Below, one piece after another: positions 9,215 to 18,347 of a DNA stretch of 64,000 bases (positions are counted from its first letter, which is position 1; the number at the start of each line of letters is the position of its first letter). The translations under genes and the position numbers were made by a program. The stretch lies in the NCBI RefSeq assembly GCF_039543505.1, contig NZ_BAABJW010000001.1, forward strand, positions 930,001 through 994,000, read 5' to 3'. The notes beneath the pieces are model-generated. The model worked only from the letters and a program-made list of their open reading frames with translations, ran no database searches and was not told where the DNA came from. Source of the stretch: Litoribaculum gwangyangense (lineage in GTDB: Bacteria > Bacteroidota > Bacteroidia > Flavobacteriales > Flavobacteriaceae).

Positions 9215-9988
9215 CTATTCTAGCGATTTAAGTATACCGTCAATTTCTTTTTTAGCTTGATTGTATCCAATTTCAAAAGCAGCATCTATACTTTTAGTTT
9301 CCAATGTACCAATTTTATCAATGGGCTTGGGTTCAAAAACATAGTTACATAATTTGAATTTTTTGATATTATTAGTTTCTAAACCAAGGTGATAAACACG
9401 ATAAATTAATTTTAAAGAGGTGTTTATTTCCGAGGCTTTAACGGTGGTTATAGGGTTTACAAAGCTGCCAACTATTTTTGGGACATCTTGTTTTTTTAAT
9501 GGTTCTACAGGAAAATTGTTTAAAATACCGCCATCAGAATATAGGTTGTCATTAATTTTTAACGGTGAAAACAAAGGTGGAAGCGCACAAGAGGCTATAA
9601 GAGGTTTTATAAGCTCTCCTTCACTAAAGTATTCCAGTCTACCAGATAATAAATTGGTAGCCGTTATTGTTAAGGGGTATTTTAATTTCTCAAAAGAATT
9701 TTCGGTAAAAAACTTGTTAAAATACCTAATATATTTTTCACTATCCAAAAGGCCTGGTTTCTTCAACGCATACAGGGAGAAATCCAAAATAGGAGTTTGT
9801 TTAAAAAACTGGATCATCTCATCGGTATTGTACCCATTGGCATAAAGCGCACTCACTAAAGCCCCGGCACTGGTTCCAGAAACATGTGTTGGAACTATAT
9901 CATGTTCTAATAAAACTTTTACTAGTCCAATATGAGCAATGGCTCTAACACCGCCACCGGAAAGCACTAAGCCAATTTTCTGATTCAT
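9215..9988 (-). CDS. Patatin-like phospholipase / esterase
   Basis: The 257-residue protein shows the patatin catalytic architecture: oxyanion-hole motif SGGGVRAIAHIG near residues 10-21, nucleophile elbow GTSAG with Ser40, and the catalytic Asp152 in the SDGG motif. A Ser-Asp dyad of this kind hydrolyses phospholipids or other acyl esters. No signal peptide is visible, so it should be cytoplasmic, and it is the short form without other domains. Its start at 9988 lies 126 bases from leuS on the opposite strand. Confidence 0.92.
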   Translation of the reverse strand: MNQKIGLVLSGGGVRAIAHIGLVKVLLEHDIVPTHVSGTSAGALVSALYANGYNTDEMIQFFKQTPILDFSLYALKKPGLLDSEKYIRYFNKFFTENSFEKLKYPLTITATNLLSGRLEYFSEGELIKPLIASCALPPLFSPLKINDNLYSDGGILNNFPVEPLKKQDVPKIVGSFVNPITTVKASEINTSLKLIYRVYHLGLETNNIKKFKLCNYVFEPKPIDKIGTLETKSIDAAFEIGYNQAKKEIDGILKSLE

Positions 9989-10080
9989 ATAAATTTATAA
10001 GTTAAGCTGAATAAAGATACAATTATAAAAAAATCCCTAGAAGTAATTTAAATAGCCTTTAGTTTTTTCTATTTAAACCT

Positions 10081-10088
10081 TAACTTTG
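10081..10088 (+). promoter_or_regulatory. Bacteroidetes -7 element upstream of leuS
   Basis: TAACTTTG matches the TAnnTTTG consensus of the Bacteroidetes housekeeping sigma factor and lies 26 bases before the leuS ATG. No convincing -33 TTTG partner is seen. Confidence 0.55.
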
Positions 10089-10114
10089 CCCCTTTACATG
10101 CTGAAAATTTTAGA

Positions 10115-13102
10115 ATGAAATACGATTTCAATCAAATCGAGAAAAAATGGCAAGACTATTGGGCCAAGAACCAAACGTTTAAAGCTGAAAACCATAGTGA
10201 TAAACCCAAATATTATGTGTTGGACATGTTCCCGTACCCCAGTGGTGCTGGGCTGCATGTGGGGCATCCGCTTGGTTACATAGCTTCAGATATTTATGCG
10301 CGCTATAAACGCCACCAAGGCTATAATGTATTGCATCCACAAGGGTATGATTCTTTTGGCTTGCCTGCAGAACAGTATGCGATTCAAACGGGTCAGCATC
10401 CTGCGATTACAACTGCCGAAAACATTAAAACCTATCGCCGACAATTAGACCAAATCGGGTTTTCTTTTGATTGGTCTCGAGAAGTAAGAACGTCTGATCC
10501 AAGTTATTATAAATGGACACAATGGATTTTCATTCAGCTATTTAACTCTTGGTATAATTACAAAAGTGATAAGGCTGAGGATATATCAGAATTGATTAAA
10601 ATATTTGAAACTGAAGGGAATGTGCATGTGAACGCTGCTTGCGATGATGATTTAGCATTCTTTACGGCTTCAGATTGGAATAATTTTAATGACGTAAAAA
10701 AACAAGAAATATTACTGCAATACCGTTTAACCTATTTGGCAGAAACTGAAGTAAACTGGTGCCCAGCCTTAGGTACGGTACTTGCAAACGATGAAATTGT
10801 TAATGGGGTTTCCGAGCGTGGTGGACATCCTGTGATTCGTAAAAAAATGACCCAGTGGAGTATGCGAATTTCTGCCTATGCTGAACGTTTACTTCAGGGG
10901 TTAGATAAAATTGACTGGACAGATTCTTTAAAAGAAAGCCAACGTAACTGGATTGGAAAATCAGTTGGGGCGGCCGTTTCTTTTAATTTAATCGAACATG
11001 ATGACGTTATAGATGTCTTCACAACACGACCGGATACTATTTTTGGAGTTTCATTTATGACTTTAGCCCCCGAACACGAGTTGGTTTTTAAAATTACAAC
11101 GCCAGAGCAAAAATCTGAAGTTGAGGCGTATGTTGAAGCCACGGCTAAGCGCAGCGAGCGTGATAGAATGGCGGATGTTAAAACCATTTCAGGTGCCTTT
11201 ACAGGCGCTTATGTTGAGCACCCTTTTACTAAAAAACCTGTACCTGTTTGGATTGGCGATTATGTGTTGGCAGGTTATGGCACAGGCGCAGTCATGAGTG
11301 TGCCATGTGGTGACCAAAGGGATTACGATTTTGCAAAACATTTTAATATTCCCATACCCAATATTTTTGAGGGTGTTGATATTAGCGAAGAAGCCTTTGC
11401 CGATAAAGAAAAAACGATGATTGCCAATAGTGATTTTTTAAACGGTTTAAGCTATAAACAAGCTACCAAAAAAGCGATTGCTGAGCTAGAAAAAATAGGT
11501 CAAGGCAAAGGTAAAACCAATTACCGTTTGCGTGATGCGGTATTTAGTCGCCAGCGTTATTGGGGCGAACCATTCCCGGTGTATTATGTGAATGGGATGC
11601 CACAAATGATTGACACCAAATATTTACCTATTGAGTTACCCGAAGTTGAAAAATACTTGCCAACCGAAACGGGCGAACCACCTTTAGGTAACGCTACAAA
11701 ATGGGCGTGGTGTACCGTAACAAATGCCGTAGTTGATAATAGCCAAATAGATAATAAAAAGGTGTTTCCTCTAGAATTGAACACCATGCCTGGGTGGGCA
11801 GGTAGTAGCCAGTATTTTAACCGCTATATGGACCCACACAATGACGCCGAAATCTTCTCGCAAGAAGCTATTAATTATTGGCAACAGGTGGATTTGTACA
11901 TTGGCGGAAGTGAGCATGCTACAGGGCATTTGTTGTATTCGCGTTTTTGGCAAAAGTTTATGTTCGATAAAGGTTTGGTGCCTTATGATGAGTTTGCCAA
12001 AAAACTGATTAACCAAGGTATGATTTTGGGGACGAGTGCTTTTGTTTTTAGAATTTCTTTCAGTTTTAGTGTATATTCAAATAATATTGGTATCAATCCC
12101 GAAAATGAAAAAAAATTGCCAAACGGTATTGTAGCTTTTGTTAGTTATTCAGAATATATTAAATATAAGAATGGCGAAGAAACTAAAATAAATGATTTTG
12201 TTAATAAAGCGGATAGTTTAAAGAAAGAGTATAATATTTCAAGAGGTGAAGGAATTGTAGACTATAATCAAACAGAAGTATTAATGCATGTTGATGTATC
12301 ATTTGTAAATGCCTCTGATGAATTAAACATTGAAGCTTTTAAAAAATGGAGAGAAGAATTTAAAAAAGCAGAATTTATTTGTGAAGATGATGGTACGTTT
12401 AAAGTAAAGCGCGATGTCGAAAAAATGTCTAAATCCAAATACAATGTGGTCAATCCAGACCAAATTTGTATCGATTATGGCGCTGACAGTTTACGCCTTT
12501 ATGAAATGTTTTTAGGTCCATTAGAGCAATACAAACCTTGGAATACGGCTGGTATTACGGGTGTACACAGTTTCCTTAAAAAAATGTGGCGATTGTATGT
12601 TGGAGAAAACGGATTGCTTGTTGATAATGTAGAACCTTCAAAAGACAACTTAAAAACACTGCATAAAACCATCAAAAAAGTTCAGGAAGACATAGAGAAT
12701 TTCTCGTTTAATACCTCGGTATCCACTTTTATGATTGCGGTGAATGAGTTAACAGCTCAAAAATGTACCAGCAAAGACATATTAGAACCGTTGTTGATTT
12801 TAATCTCACCATATGCACCACATATTGCCGAGGAATTATGGAATCAATTGGGGCATAACGAAAGTATTTCAACGGCGCCGTTTCCAAAATTTGATGCCAG
12901 CCATCTGGTAGAAAGTAGTAAAAATTACCCTATTTCGTTTAATGGCAAAATGCGTTTCACGCTGGAGTTACCTTTAGACATCAGTAAAGAAGAGATTGAA
13001 AAAGCCGTGTTGGCAAACGAAAAAACCAAAGAGCAGTTGCAAGGGCGCGCTCCTAAAAAAGTGATTGTAGTTCCAGGTAAAATTGTTAATATAGTTGGAT
13101 AG
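10115..13102 (+). CDS. leuS: Leucyl-tRNA synthetase
   Basis: LeuRS charges tRNA-Leu. The 995-residue class I synthetase carries the HIGH-type motif HVGH in FPYPSGAGLHVGHPLGY near residue 50, the editing-domain signature TTRPDTIFGVSFMTLAPEH, and the KMSKS loop in VEKMSKSKYNVVNPD near residue 775. It then has the anticodon-binding domain and the C-terminal peg ending KVIVVPGKIVNIVG. At 995 residues it is well above the roughly 860 of E. coli LeuRS. The excess comes from Bacteroidetes-type insertions, the largest being the AT-rich stretch at 12046-12282 between the catalytic core and KMSKS (see findings). The frame is intact throughout. Confidence 0.97.
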   Translation: MKYDFNQIEKKWQDYWAKNQTFKAENHSDKPKYYVLDMFPYPSGAGLHVGHPLGYIASDIYARYKRHQGYNVLHPQGYDSFGLPAEQYAIQTGQHPAITTAENIKTYRRQLDQIGFSFDWSREVRTSDPSYYKWTQWIFIQLFNSWYNYKSDKAEDISELIKIFETEGNVHVNAACDDDLAFFTASDWNNFNDVKKQEILLQYRLTYLAETEVNWCPALGTVLANDEIVNGVSERGGHPVIRKKMTQWSMRISAYAERLLQGLDKIDWTDSLKESQRNWIGKSVGAAVSFNLIEHDDVIDVFTTRPDTIFGVSFMTLAPEHELVFKITTPEQKSEVEAYVEATAKRSERDRMADVKTISGAFTGAYVEHPFTKKPVPVWIGDYVLAGYGTGAVMSVPCGDQRDYDFAKHFNIPIPNIFEGVDISEEAFADKEKTMIANSDFLNGLSYKQATKKAIAELEKIGQGKGKTNYRLRDAVFSRQRYWGEPFPVYYVNGMPQMIDTKYLPIELPEVEKYLPTETGEPPLGNATKWAWCTVTNAVVDNSQIDNKKVFPLELNTMPGWAGSSQYFNRYMDPHNDAEIFSQEAINYWQQVDLYIGGSEHATGHLLYSRFWQKFMFDKGLVPYDEFAKKLINQGMILGTSAFVFRISFSFSVYSNNIGINPENEKKLPNGIVAFVSYSEYIKYKNGEETKINDFVNKADSLKKEYNISRGEGIVDYNQTEVLMHVDVSFVNASDELNIEAFKKWREEFKKAEFICEDDGTFKVKRDVEKMSKSKYNVVNPDQICIDYGADSLRLYEMFLGPLEQYKPWNTAGITGVHSFLKKMWRLYVGENGLLVDNVEPSKDNLKTLHKTIKKVQEDIENFSFNTSVSTFMIAVNELTAQKCTSKDILEPLLILISPYAPHIAEELWNQLGHNESISTAPFPKFDASHLVESSKNYPISFNGKMRFTLELPLDISKEEIEKAVLANEKTKEQLQGRAPKKVIVVPGKIVNIVG

Positions 13103-13127
13103 GCTCATTTGATAAAAATTCAAAATC

Positions 13128-13433
13128 ATGAAAAACCTTTTAGTTTTTTGCGCTTTTCTAGCGATTTTATCGTGTAACAAGGCCAAAGGTAAAACACAAA
13201 TTGTTGAAGTGTCTTGCGGGCAATGCCAATTCGGACTAGCATCCCAAAAAGGATGTGACTTAGCGGTTCGAATTGATGAACAAGCTTTTTTTGTTGATGG
13301 CGCCCATATTGATGATTTTGGTGATGCTCATGATGAAAACTCAGGATTTTGTGAAGTGATTAGAAAAGCTGAGATATCGGGAAAAATTGTTCATGACAGA
13401 TTTCAAGTAAGCTCTATCAATTTATTGGATTAA
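13128..13433 (+). CDS. DUF6370 small lipoprotein with Cys-rich core
   Basis: The 101-residue protein has a lipoprotein signal peptide (MKNLLVFCAFLAILSC, lipid-accepting Cys16). The mature part begins with VSCGQCQFG, then GCDLAVRI, FFVDGAHIDDFGDAHDENSGFC and a C-terminal KAEISGKIV. This is the layout of the DUF6370 family. The conserved Cys and His residues look like a metal or redox site, but no function is known to me. It lies 25 bases behind leuS and three bases before the SemiSWEET gene, so it is probably co-transcribed with both. Confidence 0.75.
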   Translation: MKNLLVFCAFLAILSCNKAKGKTQIVEVSCGQCQFGLASQKGCDLAVRIDEQAFFVDGAHIDDFGDAHDENSGFCEVIRKAEISGKIVHDRFQVSSINLLD

Positions 13434-13436
13434 TCT

Positions 13437-13691
13437 ATGGAAATTATAGGTTTTGTTGCAGCCATTTTAACAACCGCAGCGTTCCTTCCTCAAGTTTATA
13501 AAACTTGGAAAACACGAGACGTATCGAGTTTATCACTTCCTATGTTACTTATGTTTTTTGTTGGTATTCTTGGATGGCTTGTGTATGGTTTTCTGAAGCA
13601 TAGCCCTTCAATGATTTTTGCAAATACCATTACTGCATTATCGTCTTTTCTCTTAGTTTACTTTAAAATTAAGTACGGAAAGAATAATTAA
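13437..13691 (+). CDS. SemiSWEET-type sugar transporter (PQ-loop family)
   Basis: The 84-residue protein has three membrane helices and the PQ-loop motif in FLPQVYKTWKTRDVSSLSLP near residues 17-36, followed by GWLVYGFLKH and a third helix with the conserved Asn in ANTITALSSFLLVYFKI. These features define bacterial SemiSWEETs, half-size homologues of eukaryotic SWEET sugar facilitators that work as dimers. The length is typical. The sugar is unknown. It sits three bases after the DUF6370 lipoprotein. Confidence 0.9.
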   Translation: MEIIGFVAAILTTAAFLPQVYKTWKTRDVSSLSLPMLLMFFVGILGWLVYGFLKHSPSMIFANTITALSSFLLVYFKIKYGKNN

Positions 13692-13767
13692 TGCTGACAA
13701 ACTTTCATAATAAATAATTGGCGTTATTTTTGCTATATTTAATAAAAAAATAATAAAATAAAAAAAC

Positions 13768-14463
13768 ATGATAGGATATTATATATTAATAGGTGCTATA
13801 GCTCTTGTGAGTTGGTTAGTGAGCAACACACTTAAACGAAAGTTTGACAAGTATTCTAAAGTTCAATTACGTAATGGTATGAGTGGTGCTGAAATTGCAG
13901 AAAAAATGTTGGCAGACCATGGTATAAGGGATGTTGAGGTTATTTCAACCCCTGGACAGTTAACAGATCATTACAATCCAAAAAACAAAACCGTTAATTT
14001 AAGTGAAGCCGTTTATAATCAAAGAAATGCTGCCGCTGCTGCTGTTGCTGCTCATGAATGTGGGCATGCAGTACAACATGCAAAGGCTTACAGTTGGTTA
14101 CAAATGCGTTCTAGTTTAGTACCTGTGGTAAGTGTAACTTCAGGAATGTCCCAATGGTTAATCATTGGAGGGTTAATACTTGGTGGTGCTGCAGGACTTG
14201 GATTAGGTTGGTGGGTAGCGGCTGCTGGAGTTGCTTTCATGGGGTTTGCAACGTTGTTTAGTTTTATAACTTTACCAGTAGAATATGATGCCAGCAATAG
14301 AGCATTAGTATGGCTAAAAAATAAAAACATAGTAACTCCAGACGAATATGTTGGTTCTGAAGACGCCTTAAAATGGGCGGCAAGAACTTATGTGGTTGCA
14401 GCTATTGGTGCACTAGCCTCGTTATTATATTGGGCACTTCAAGTATTTGGAGGGCGAGATTAA
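13768..14463 (+). CDS. YugP-type zinc metallopeptidase
   Basis: The 231-residue membrane protein has an N-terminal helix (about 2-20), a cytoplasmic stretch containing NGMSGAEIAEKMLADHG, and the zinc-binding HExxH motif HECGH at residues 96-100. Two further hydrophobic segments follow at about 120-165, and a last one near 208-225. This is the neutral zinc metallopeptidase family 2 (YugP, formerly DUF2324). Its substrates are not established. It ends just before a good intrinsic terminator, so it closes this transcription unit. Confidence 0.9.
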   Translation: MIGYYILIGAIALVSWLVSNTLKRKFDKYSKVQLRNGMSGAEIAEKMLADHGIRDVEVISTPGQLTDHYNPKNKTVNLSEAVYNQRNAAAAAVAAHECGHAVQHAKAYSWLQMRSSLVPVVSVTSGMSQWLIIGGLILGGAAGLGLGWWVAAAGVAFMGFATLFSFITLPVEYDASNRALVWLKNKNIVTPDEYVGSEDALKWAARTYVVAAIGALASLLYWALQVFGGRD

Positions 14464-14484
14464 AACCAATTTAAATATTTACAT

Positions 14485-14514
14485 AAAGCTCTGAAAATTT
14501 TCAGGGCTTTTTTG
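14485..14514 (+). terminator. Intrinsic terminator after the zinc peptidase gene
   Basis: AAAGCTCTGAAAA pairs with TTTTCAGGGCTTT (one G-T pair) and is followed by a T run. It lies 21 bases after the stop codon. Confidence 0.85.
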
Positions 14515-14539
14515 TTTCTTTATATAACAATCAAAATAA

Positions 14540-16312
14540 ATGAAAAACCCTTCAAAATATTATAATGAGCACTTAAAAAAATACACTGAAAAGGTTCAAA
14601 AGTTAACCAATAAAATGGTGCTCTTTAGTATTTACAGAATAGCAATTTTTGTTTTAACTGTTTGGGGAGTTTACATGATGTTCTCACAATGGCAGGTTGC
14701 TCTTGGAATAGCCATAATTGGAATGGTCCTTTTTGCTTTTTTACTCTCAAAATATACCGATTTAAAAACCCAAAAGACCTTGCATGAAGCTTTGGTTTCC
14801 ATTAATGAGGAAGAAATAAAAATTAATTCTGGCAATTTTCATCACAGAGAAGAAGGGTTGGAATTTCAAGAGCCAAACCACTCTTATAGTTTGGATATCG
14901 ATTTGTTTGGCCGAGGTTCTTTTTACCAGTTTATTAACAGAACCACTTTAAATGAAGGTTCTTTGAGATTAGCAAATGCTCTAAAAGCCAACGATATTTC
15001 AAATATCGAATTACGGCAACAGGCTATTAACGAATTAAGTAATAAAGTTAAATGGCGCCAACTATATTCGGCTACGGCCAGTTTAGTACATGTTGAAACC
15101 CCTGAAAAGCAAATCATCCAATGGTTGAAAAACCACAAATCGTTTTTACCAAAAAGTATAAAATGGTTGCCTATGGTTTTTACTTTAGTAACATTACTTA
15201 TTGTTGTGTTTATAGCTTTTAAAGGCATGCCAAATCCTGAATTTATTGGCTATTGGTTGTTAATTGGATTGGGAATTACAGGTAATTATCTAAAAAAAAT
15301 AAATGTTTTAGCCGCAAATACGGATAAAGTTAGAGATACCTTTAGGCAATATGGGTTGCTGTTAGATTTAATAGAAAACGAAACATTTTCCTCTGAATTA
15401 CTAAAACAAAAGCAAAAGAAAATTCAATCTGAAAATAAAAAAGCATCTGTTATTTTTAAAGAGTTTTCAAAAGCATTAGATGCTCTAGACAACAGAAATA
15501 ATTTTATTGGTGCCATTTTCGGAAATGGTTATTTTTTAACAGATATAAAGAATAGCTTTGAAATAGAACAATGGATTAAACAGTATGCTAATAAAGTTAA
15601 CCATTGGTTTGAAGTTGTTACTTTTTTTGATGCCTATAACTCACTCGGCAATTATGCTTTTAACCATCCAAATTTTGTATTTCCCATAATAAAAAATAAT
15701 AGAGTTGTAATTAAAGCAGAACAATTAGGGCATCCGTTATTAAAAAAAGAAAAACGTATAAATAGTGATTTAATAATTGGAAATGAACAGTTTTTCATTG
15801 TTACGGGTGCTAATATGGCAGGTAAAAGTACTTTTTTGCGTACGGTTTCATTGCATATCGTTATGGCCAATGTGGGTTTACCTGTTTGCGCAACTTCGAG
15901 TGAATATTCGCCCGTAAAACTAATTACCAGTATGCGTACCTCCGATTCTTTAACAGATAACAGTTCCTATTTCTTTTCTGAATTAACACGATTAAAATAT
16001 ATTGTTGATACTATTCATAAAGAGCCTTATTTTATTGTATTAGATGAAATTTTAAAAGGCACCAATAGCACTGATAAAGCTATTGGTTCTAGAAAATTTG
16101 TTGAAAAACTGGTGGCTTTAAAGGCAACTGGCATCATTGCAACGCACGATTTAAGCTTATGCGAAATCGAACAAGAATTAGATGTTATAGAGAACTATTA
16201 TTTTGACGCCGAAATTGTTAACGACGAACTTTATTTTGATTACAAACTAAAACAAGGTATTTGCAAAAATATGAATGCATCTTTCTTACTTAAAAAGATG
16301 GATATTGTTTAG
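14540..16312 (+). CDS. Membrane-anchored MutS-like ATPase
   Basis: The 590-residue protein has two predicted N-terminal membrane helices (about 28-70) and another pair near 208-250. These are followed by a coiled-coil-like lever region and a MutS domain V ATPase: Walker A GANMAGKST at 423-431, MRTSDSLTDNSSYFFSEL (the family's ST-rich signature) and Walker B FIVLDEILKGTNS near 498-510. There is no mismatch-recognition domain I. It therefore belongs to the MutS-like ATPases of Bacteroidetes and not to MutS1. Its role is unknown; the membrane helices make classical mismatch repair unlikely. Its last four bases overlap the end of the convergent thioredoxin gene. Confidence 0.85.
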   Translation: MKNPSKYYNEHLKKYTEKVQKLTNKMVLFSIYRIAIFVLTVWGVYMMFSQWQVALGIAIIGMVLFAFLLSKYTDLKTQKTLHEALVSINEEEIKINSGNFHHREEGLEFQEPNHSYSLDIDLFGRGSFYQFINRTTLNEGSLRLANALKANDISNIELRQQAINELSNKVKWRQLYSATASLVHVETPEKQIIQWLKNHKSFLPKSIKWLPMVFTLVTLLIVVFIAFKGMPNPEFIGYWLLIGLGITGNYLKKINVLAANTDKVRDTFRQYGLLLDLIENETFSSELLKQKQKKIQSENKKASVIFKEFSKALDALDNRNNFIGAIFGNGYFLTDIKNSFEIEQWIKQYANKVNHWFEVVTFFDAYNSLGNYAFNHPNFVFPIIKNNRVVIKAEQLGHPLLKKEKRINSDLIIGNEQFFIVTGANMAGKSTFLRTVSLHIVMANVGLPVCATSSEYSPVKLITSMRTSDSLTDNSSYFFSELTRLKYIVDTIHKEPYFIVLDEILKGTNSTDKAIGSRKFVEKLVALKATGIIATHDLSLCEIEQELDVIENYYFDAEIVNDELYFDYKLKQGICKNMNASFLLKKMDIV

Positions 16313-17205
16313 TTTACCATTTCAATTTTAATTTTCTCAATCATTGCCATAGCATTTTTATCATCAGGTTTTATGCTTAAAACTTTATAGTAGTTTTTTA
16401 AAGCTTCAGAGTAGTTTTTAGTTACATAAAAAGCTTCTCCCAAACTATCATAAACATCATATTTGTAAGGAAAAATTTGGGTATTCAAATCAAAAATATA
16501 TAAAGCTTTTTCTAATTCATTAGAACGCAAAAGCATATACCCAAGCGTGTTTAATTCTCTGCTACCTTTTACAAATTCAGCTAGTCTGGGTACTAAAATA
16601 GATTCTTCAGTTTTTAAACTTTCAATAGGTTTTGAGCTTAGTAAATAGTTCATATAGTTTGCTGCCATATAGTTGGGCGTGTATCTATTATCAGTTACAA
16701 TTTTGAGTATGTCACGTTCTAAAGTTTCAACTGGCGATTCAACAATTCTATTGACTTCATTACCGTTTTTATAAAAAATAAAAGTAGGCACCCTGTGAAT
16801 ATTTAATCCTGCTTCTTCATGGTTAGGGCTTTGTTTATAGGCATCTTCAGTTCTATCAACCGCAATAACCTGTAATTGTTTTTCAGGAAATTTAGCTGTC
16901 TCCAAAACTTTATAAAATCTGGGAACTTCGCGTTTACTATCGCCACACCAGGTACCTAAAAATAATTTTATGGTATATTGCTTTAAAGAGTCTCTCAATC
17001 GTTTTACAATGCTTTTGTTCACTAAATAATCCTCATAGTTTTCCGAAAACCAAGTATTAAAAGGATTTTGAGTAAGTCCTGTTTTATTAATTTCTCCTAA
17101 CAACATTTCATGGCCATTTTCATCTCTTTCAAGATGATTTAAAGTTTGGGAATAACAAAAGTGAAGGCTAAGAAATAGAATTGAAAAAATAACGGTTCGT
17201 TTCAT
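16309..17205 (-). CDS. Secreted thioredoxin-fold protein with TPR tail (CxxS site)
   Basis: The 298-residue protein has a signal peptide (about 1-19, ending CYSQ), so it should act in the periplasm or outside. The thioredoxin domain is recognisable by the strand-turn LFLGTWCGDSKREVP, the central VIAVDRTED and the cis-Pro loop HRVPTFIFYKNGNE. The active site is C87-G-D-S90: the second Cys of the usual CxxC is Ser. After about residue 215 two TPR-like helix pairs follow (NELEKALYIFDLNTQIFP and NYSEALKNYYKVLSIKP). A monothiol site points to isomerase, peroxidase-like or binding roles and away from a dithiol reductase. It ends overlapping the MutS-like gene by four bases. Confidence 0.8.
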   Translation of the reverse strand: MKRTVIFSILFLSLHFCYSQTLNHLERDENGHEMLLGEINKTGLTQNPFNTWFSENYEDYLVNKSIVKRLRDSLKQYTIKLFLGTWCGDSKREVPRFYKVLETAKFPEKQLQVIAVDRTEDAYKQSPNHEEAGLNIHRVPTFIFYKNGNEVNRIVESPVETLERDILKIVTDNRYTPNYMAANYMNYLLSSKPIESLKTEESILVPRLAEFVKGSRELNTLGYMLLRSNELEKALYIFDLNTQIFPYKYDVYDSLGEAFYVTKNYSEALKNYYKVLSIKPDDKNAMAMIEKIKIEMVN

Positions 17206-17375
17206 GATTTTTTTGATTGTTTTTTCAAATTTAAATCAGTTTAGTTACAACTGCTAATTAACTTTACCAACAACCACAATAGGTTTACAAACAGCAATTT
17301 TGGTTGTTTGCAATAACAAAATGGACTTTTATACATATTCTTTGATGCTTTTGGGTTTTCTAATTACATTTAAAC

Positions 17376-18347
17376 ATGGTTTTAAGTAAAAAGCACATTT
17401 CGCAAATATTGGTACACATTCTCTTTTGGATGCTGTTTGTGTTTGTATCGCTTTTTTTGTTTTCAGATTTCTATTGGAGAGAGAACCCGTTTTTGCAATA
17501 CGTGTCCTTATTGATTGCCATCGTTTATATCAACCACTTTTTTCTGCTACCGTATTTTGTAAAAAAAACATGGTATATACTCTATGTTTTGGTTTTTGCA
17601 CTCATTTCCTTTTTGGCAACTCAGTTGTATTGCTACGCTTTTGCACAATGTGGGTGCAGCTTGCCCAAATGCTTAAGCGATTATTTATGGCAAACCTTGG
17701 TGCCACTTATTTTCTTTTCGTTTGTGTGGATTTTATTTAGGTTTATTGACGAACAAGAAGAAGTTGAAAAAGTAAAAAAGGAACATACCGAAATGGAATT
17801 GAAGTTTCTGAAATCGCAAATAAATCCGCATGTATTGTTCAATAATTTGAATACTATTTATTCTTATTCGCTTGAAAAACCCAATGAAACGCCAGAGCTT
17901 ATTTTAATGCTTTCAGATAACCTGAAACATGTGCTGTATGAAAGCAATGAAGAAACCATTTCACTTGAAAAAGAAATCCAGTTTATCGATAATTACATCA
18001 AGTTCCAAACCATAAGAACAGAAGGCGTTAAGCATATTCAATACAAAAAACATATCGATTCTTTAAAAAATCAAATAGCGCCTTTGTTGTTAATAACCAT
18101 TATTGAAAACGCGTTTAAGCATAGTACTTTAAATAGTGCTATTTCAGTTATGATTGAAGGTGAAAATGGTATTTTAAATTTGGTTTGCGAAAATGATTTT
18201 GATGAAAGCATAGTAACCACCACCGATTTTAAAATAGGTTTACAAAACTTAGAAAAGCGTTTAGAACTTATCTATAAAGACAACTATAAACTCAATATTG
18301 AAAAAAATAAAACGTTTAAAGTGACTTTAAATTTGACATTACAATGA
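17376..18347 (+). CDS. LytS/YehU-type sensor histidine kinase
   Basis: The 323-residue protein has four predicted membrane helices in residues 8-123, then a short coiled-coil (EEVEKVKKEHTEMELK) and the His-kinase domain of the LytS class with phospho-accepting His152 in SQINPHVLFNNLNT. The ATPase end carries IENAFKHS (N box) and KIGLQNLEKRLELIY (G box). Most relatives read NPHFLFN, so Val for Phe is a mild variation. The gene overlaps the LytTR regulator by ATGA, the classical coupling of a two-component pair. The membrane part has no recognisable extracellular ligand domain. Confidence 0.92.
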   Translation: MVLSKKHISQILVHILFWMLFVFVSLFLFSDFYWRENPFLQYVSLLIAIVYINHFFLLPYFVKKTWYILYVLVFALISFLATQLYCYAFAQCGCSLPKCLSDYLWQTLVPLIFFSFVWILFRFIDEQEEVEKVKKEHTEMELKFLKSQINPHVLFNNLNTIYSYSLEKPNETPELILMLSDNLKHVLYESNEETISLEKEIQFIDNYIKFQTIRTEGVKHIQYKKHIDSLKNQIAPLLLITIIENAFKHSTLNSAISVMIEGENGILNLVCENDFDESIVTTTDFKIGLQNLEKRLELIYKDNYKLNIEKNKTFKVTLNLTLQ

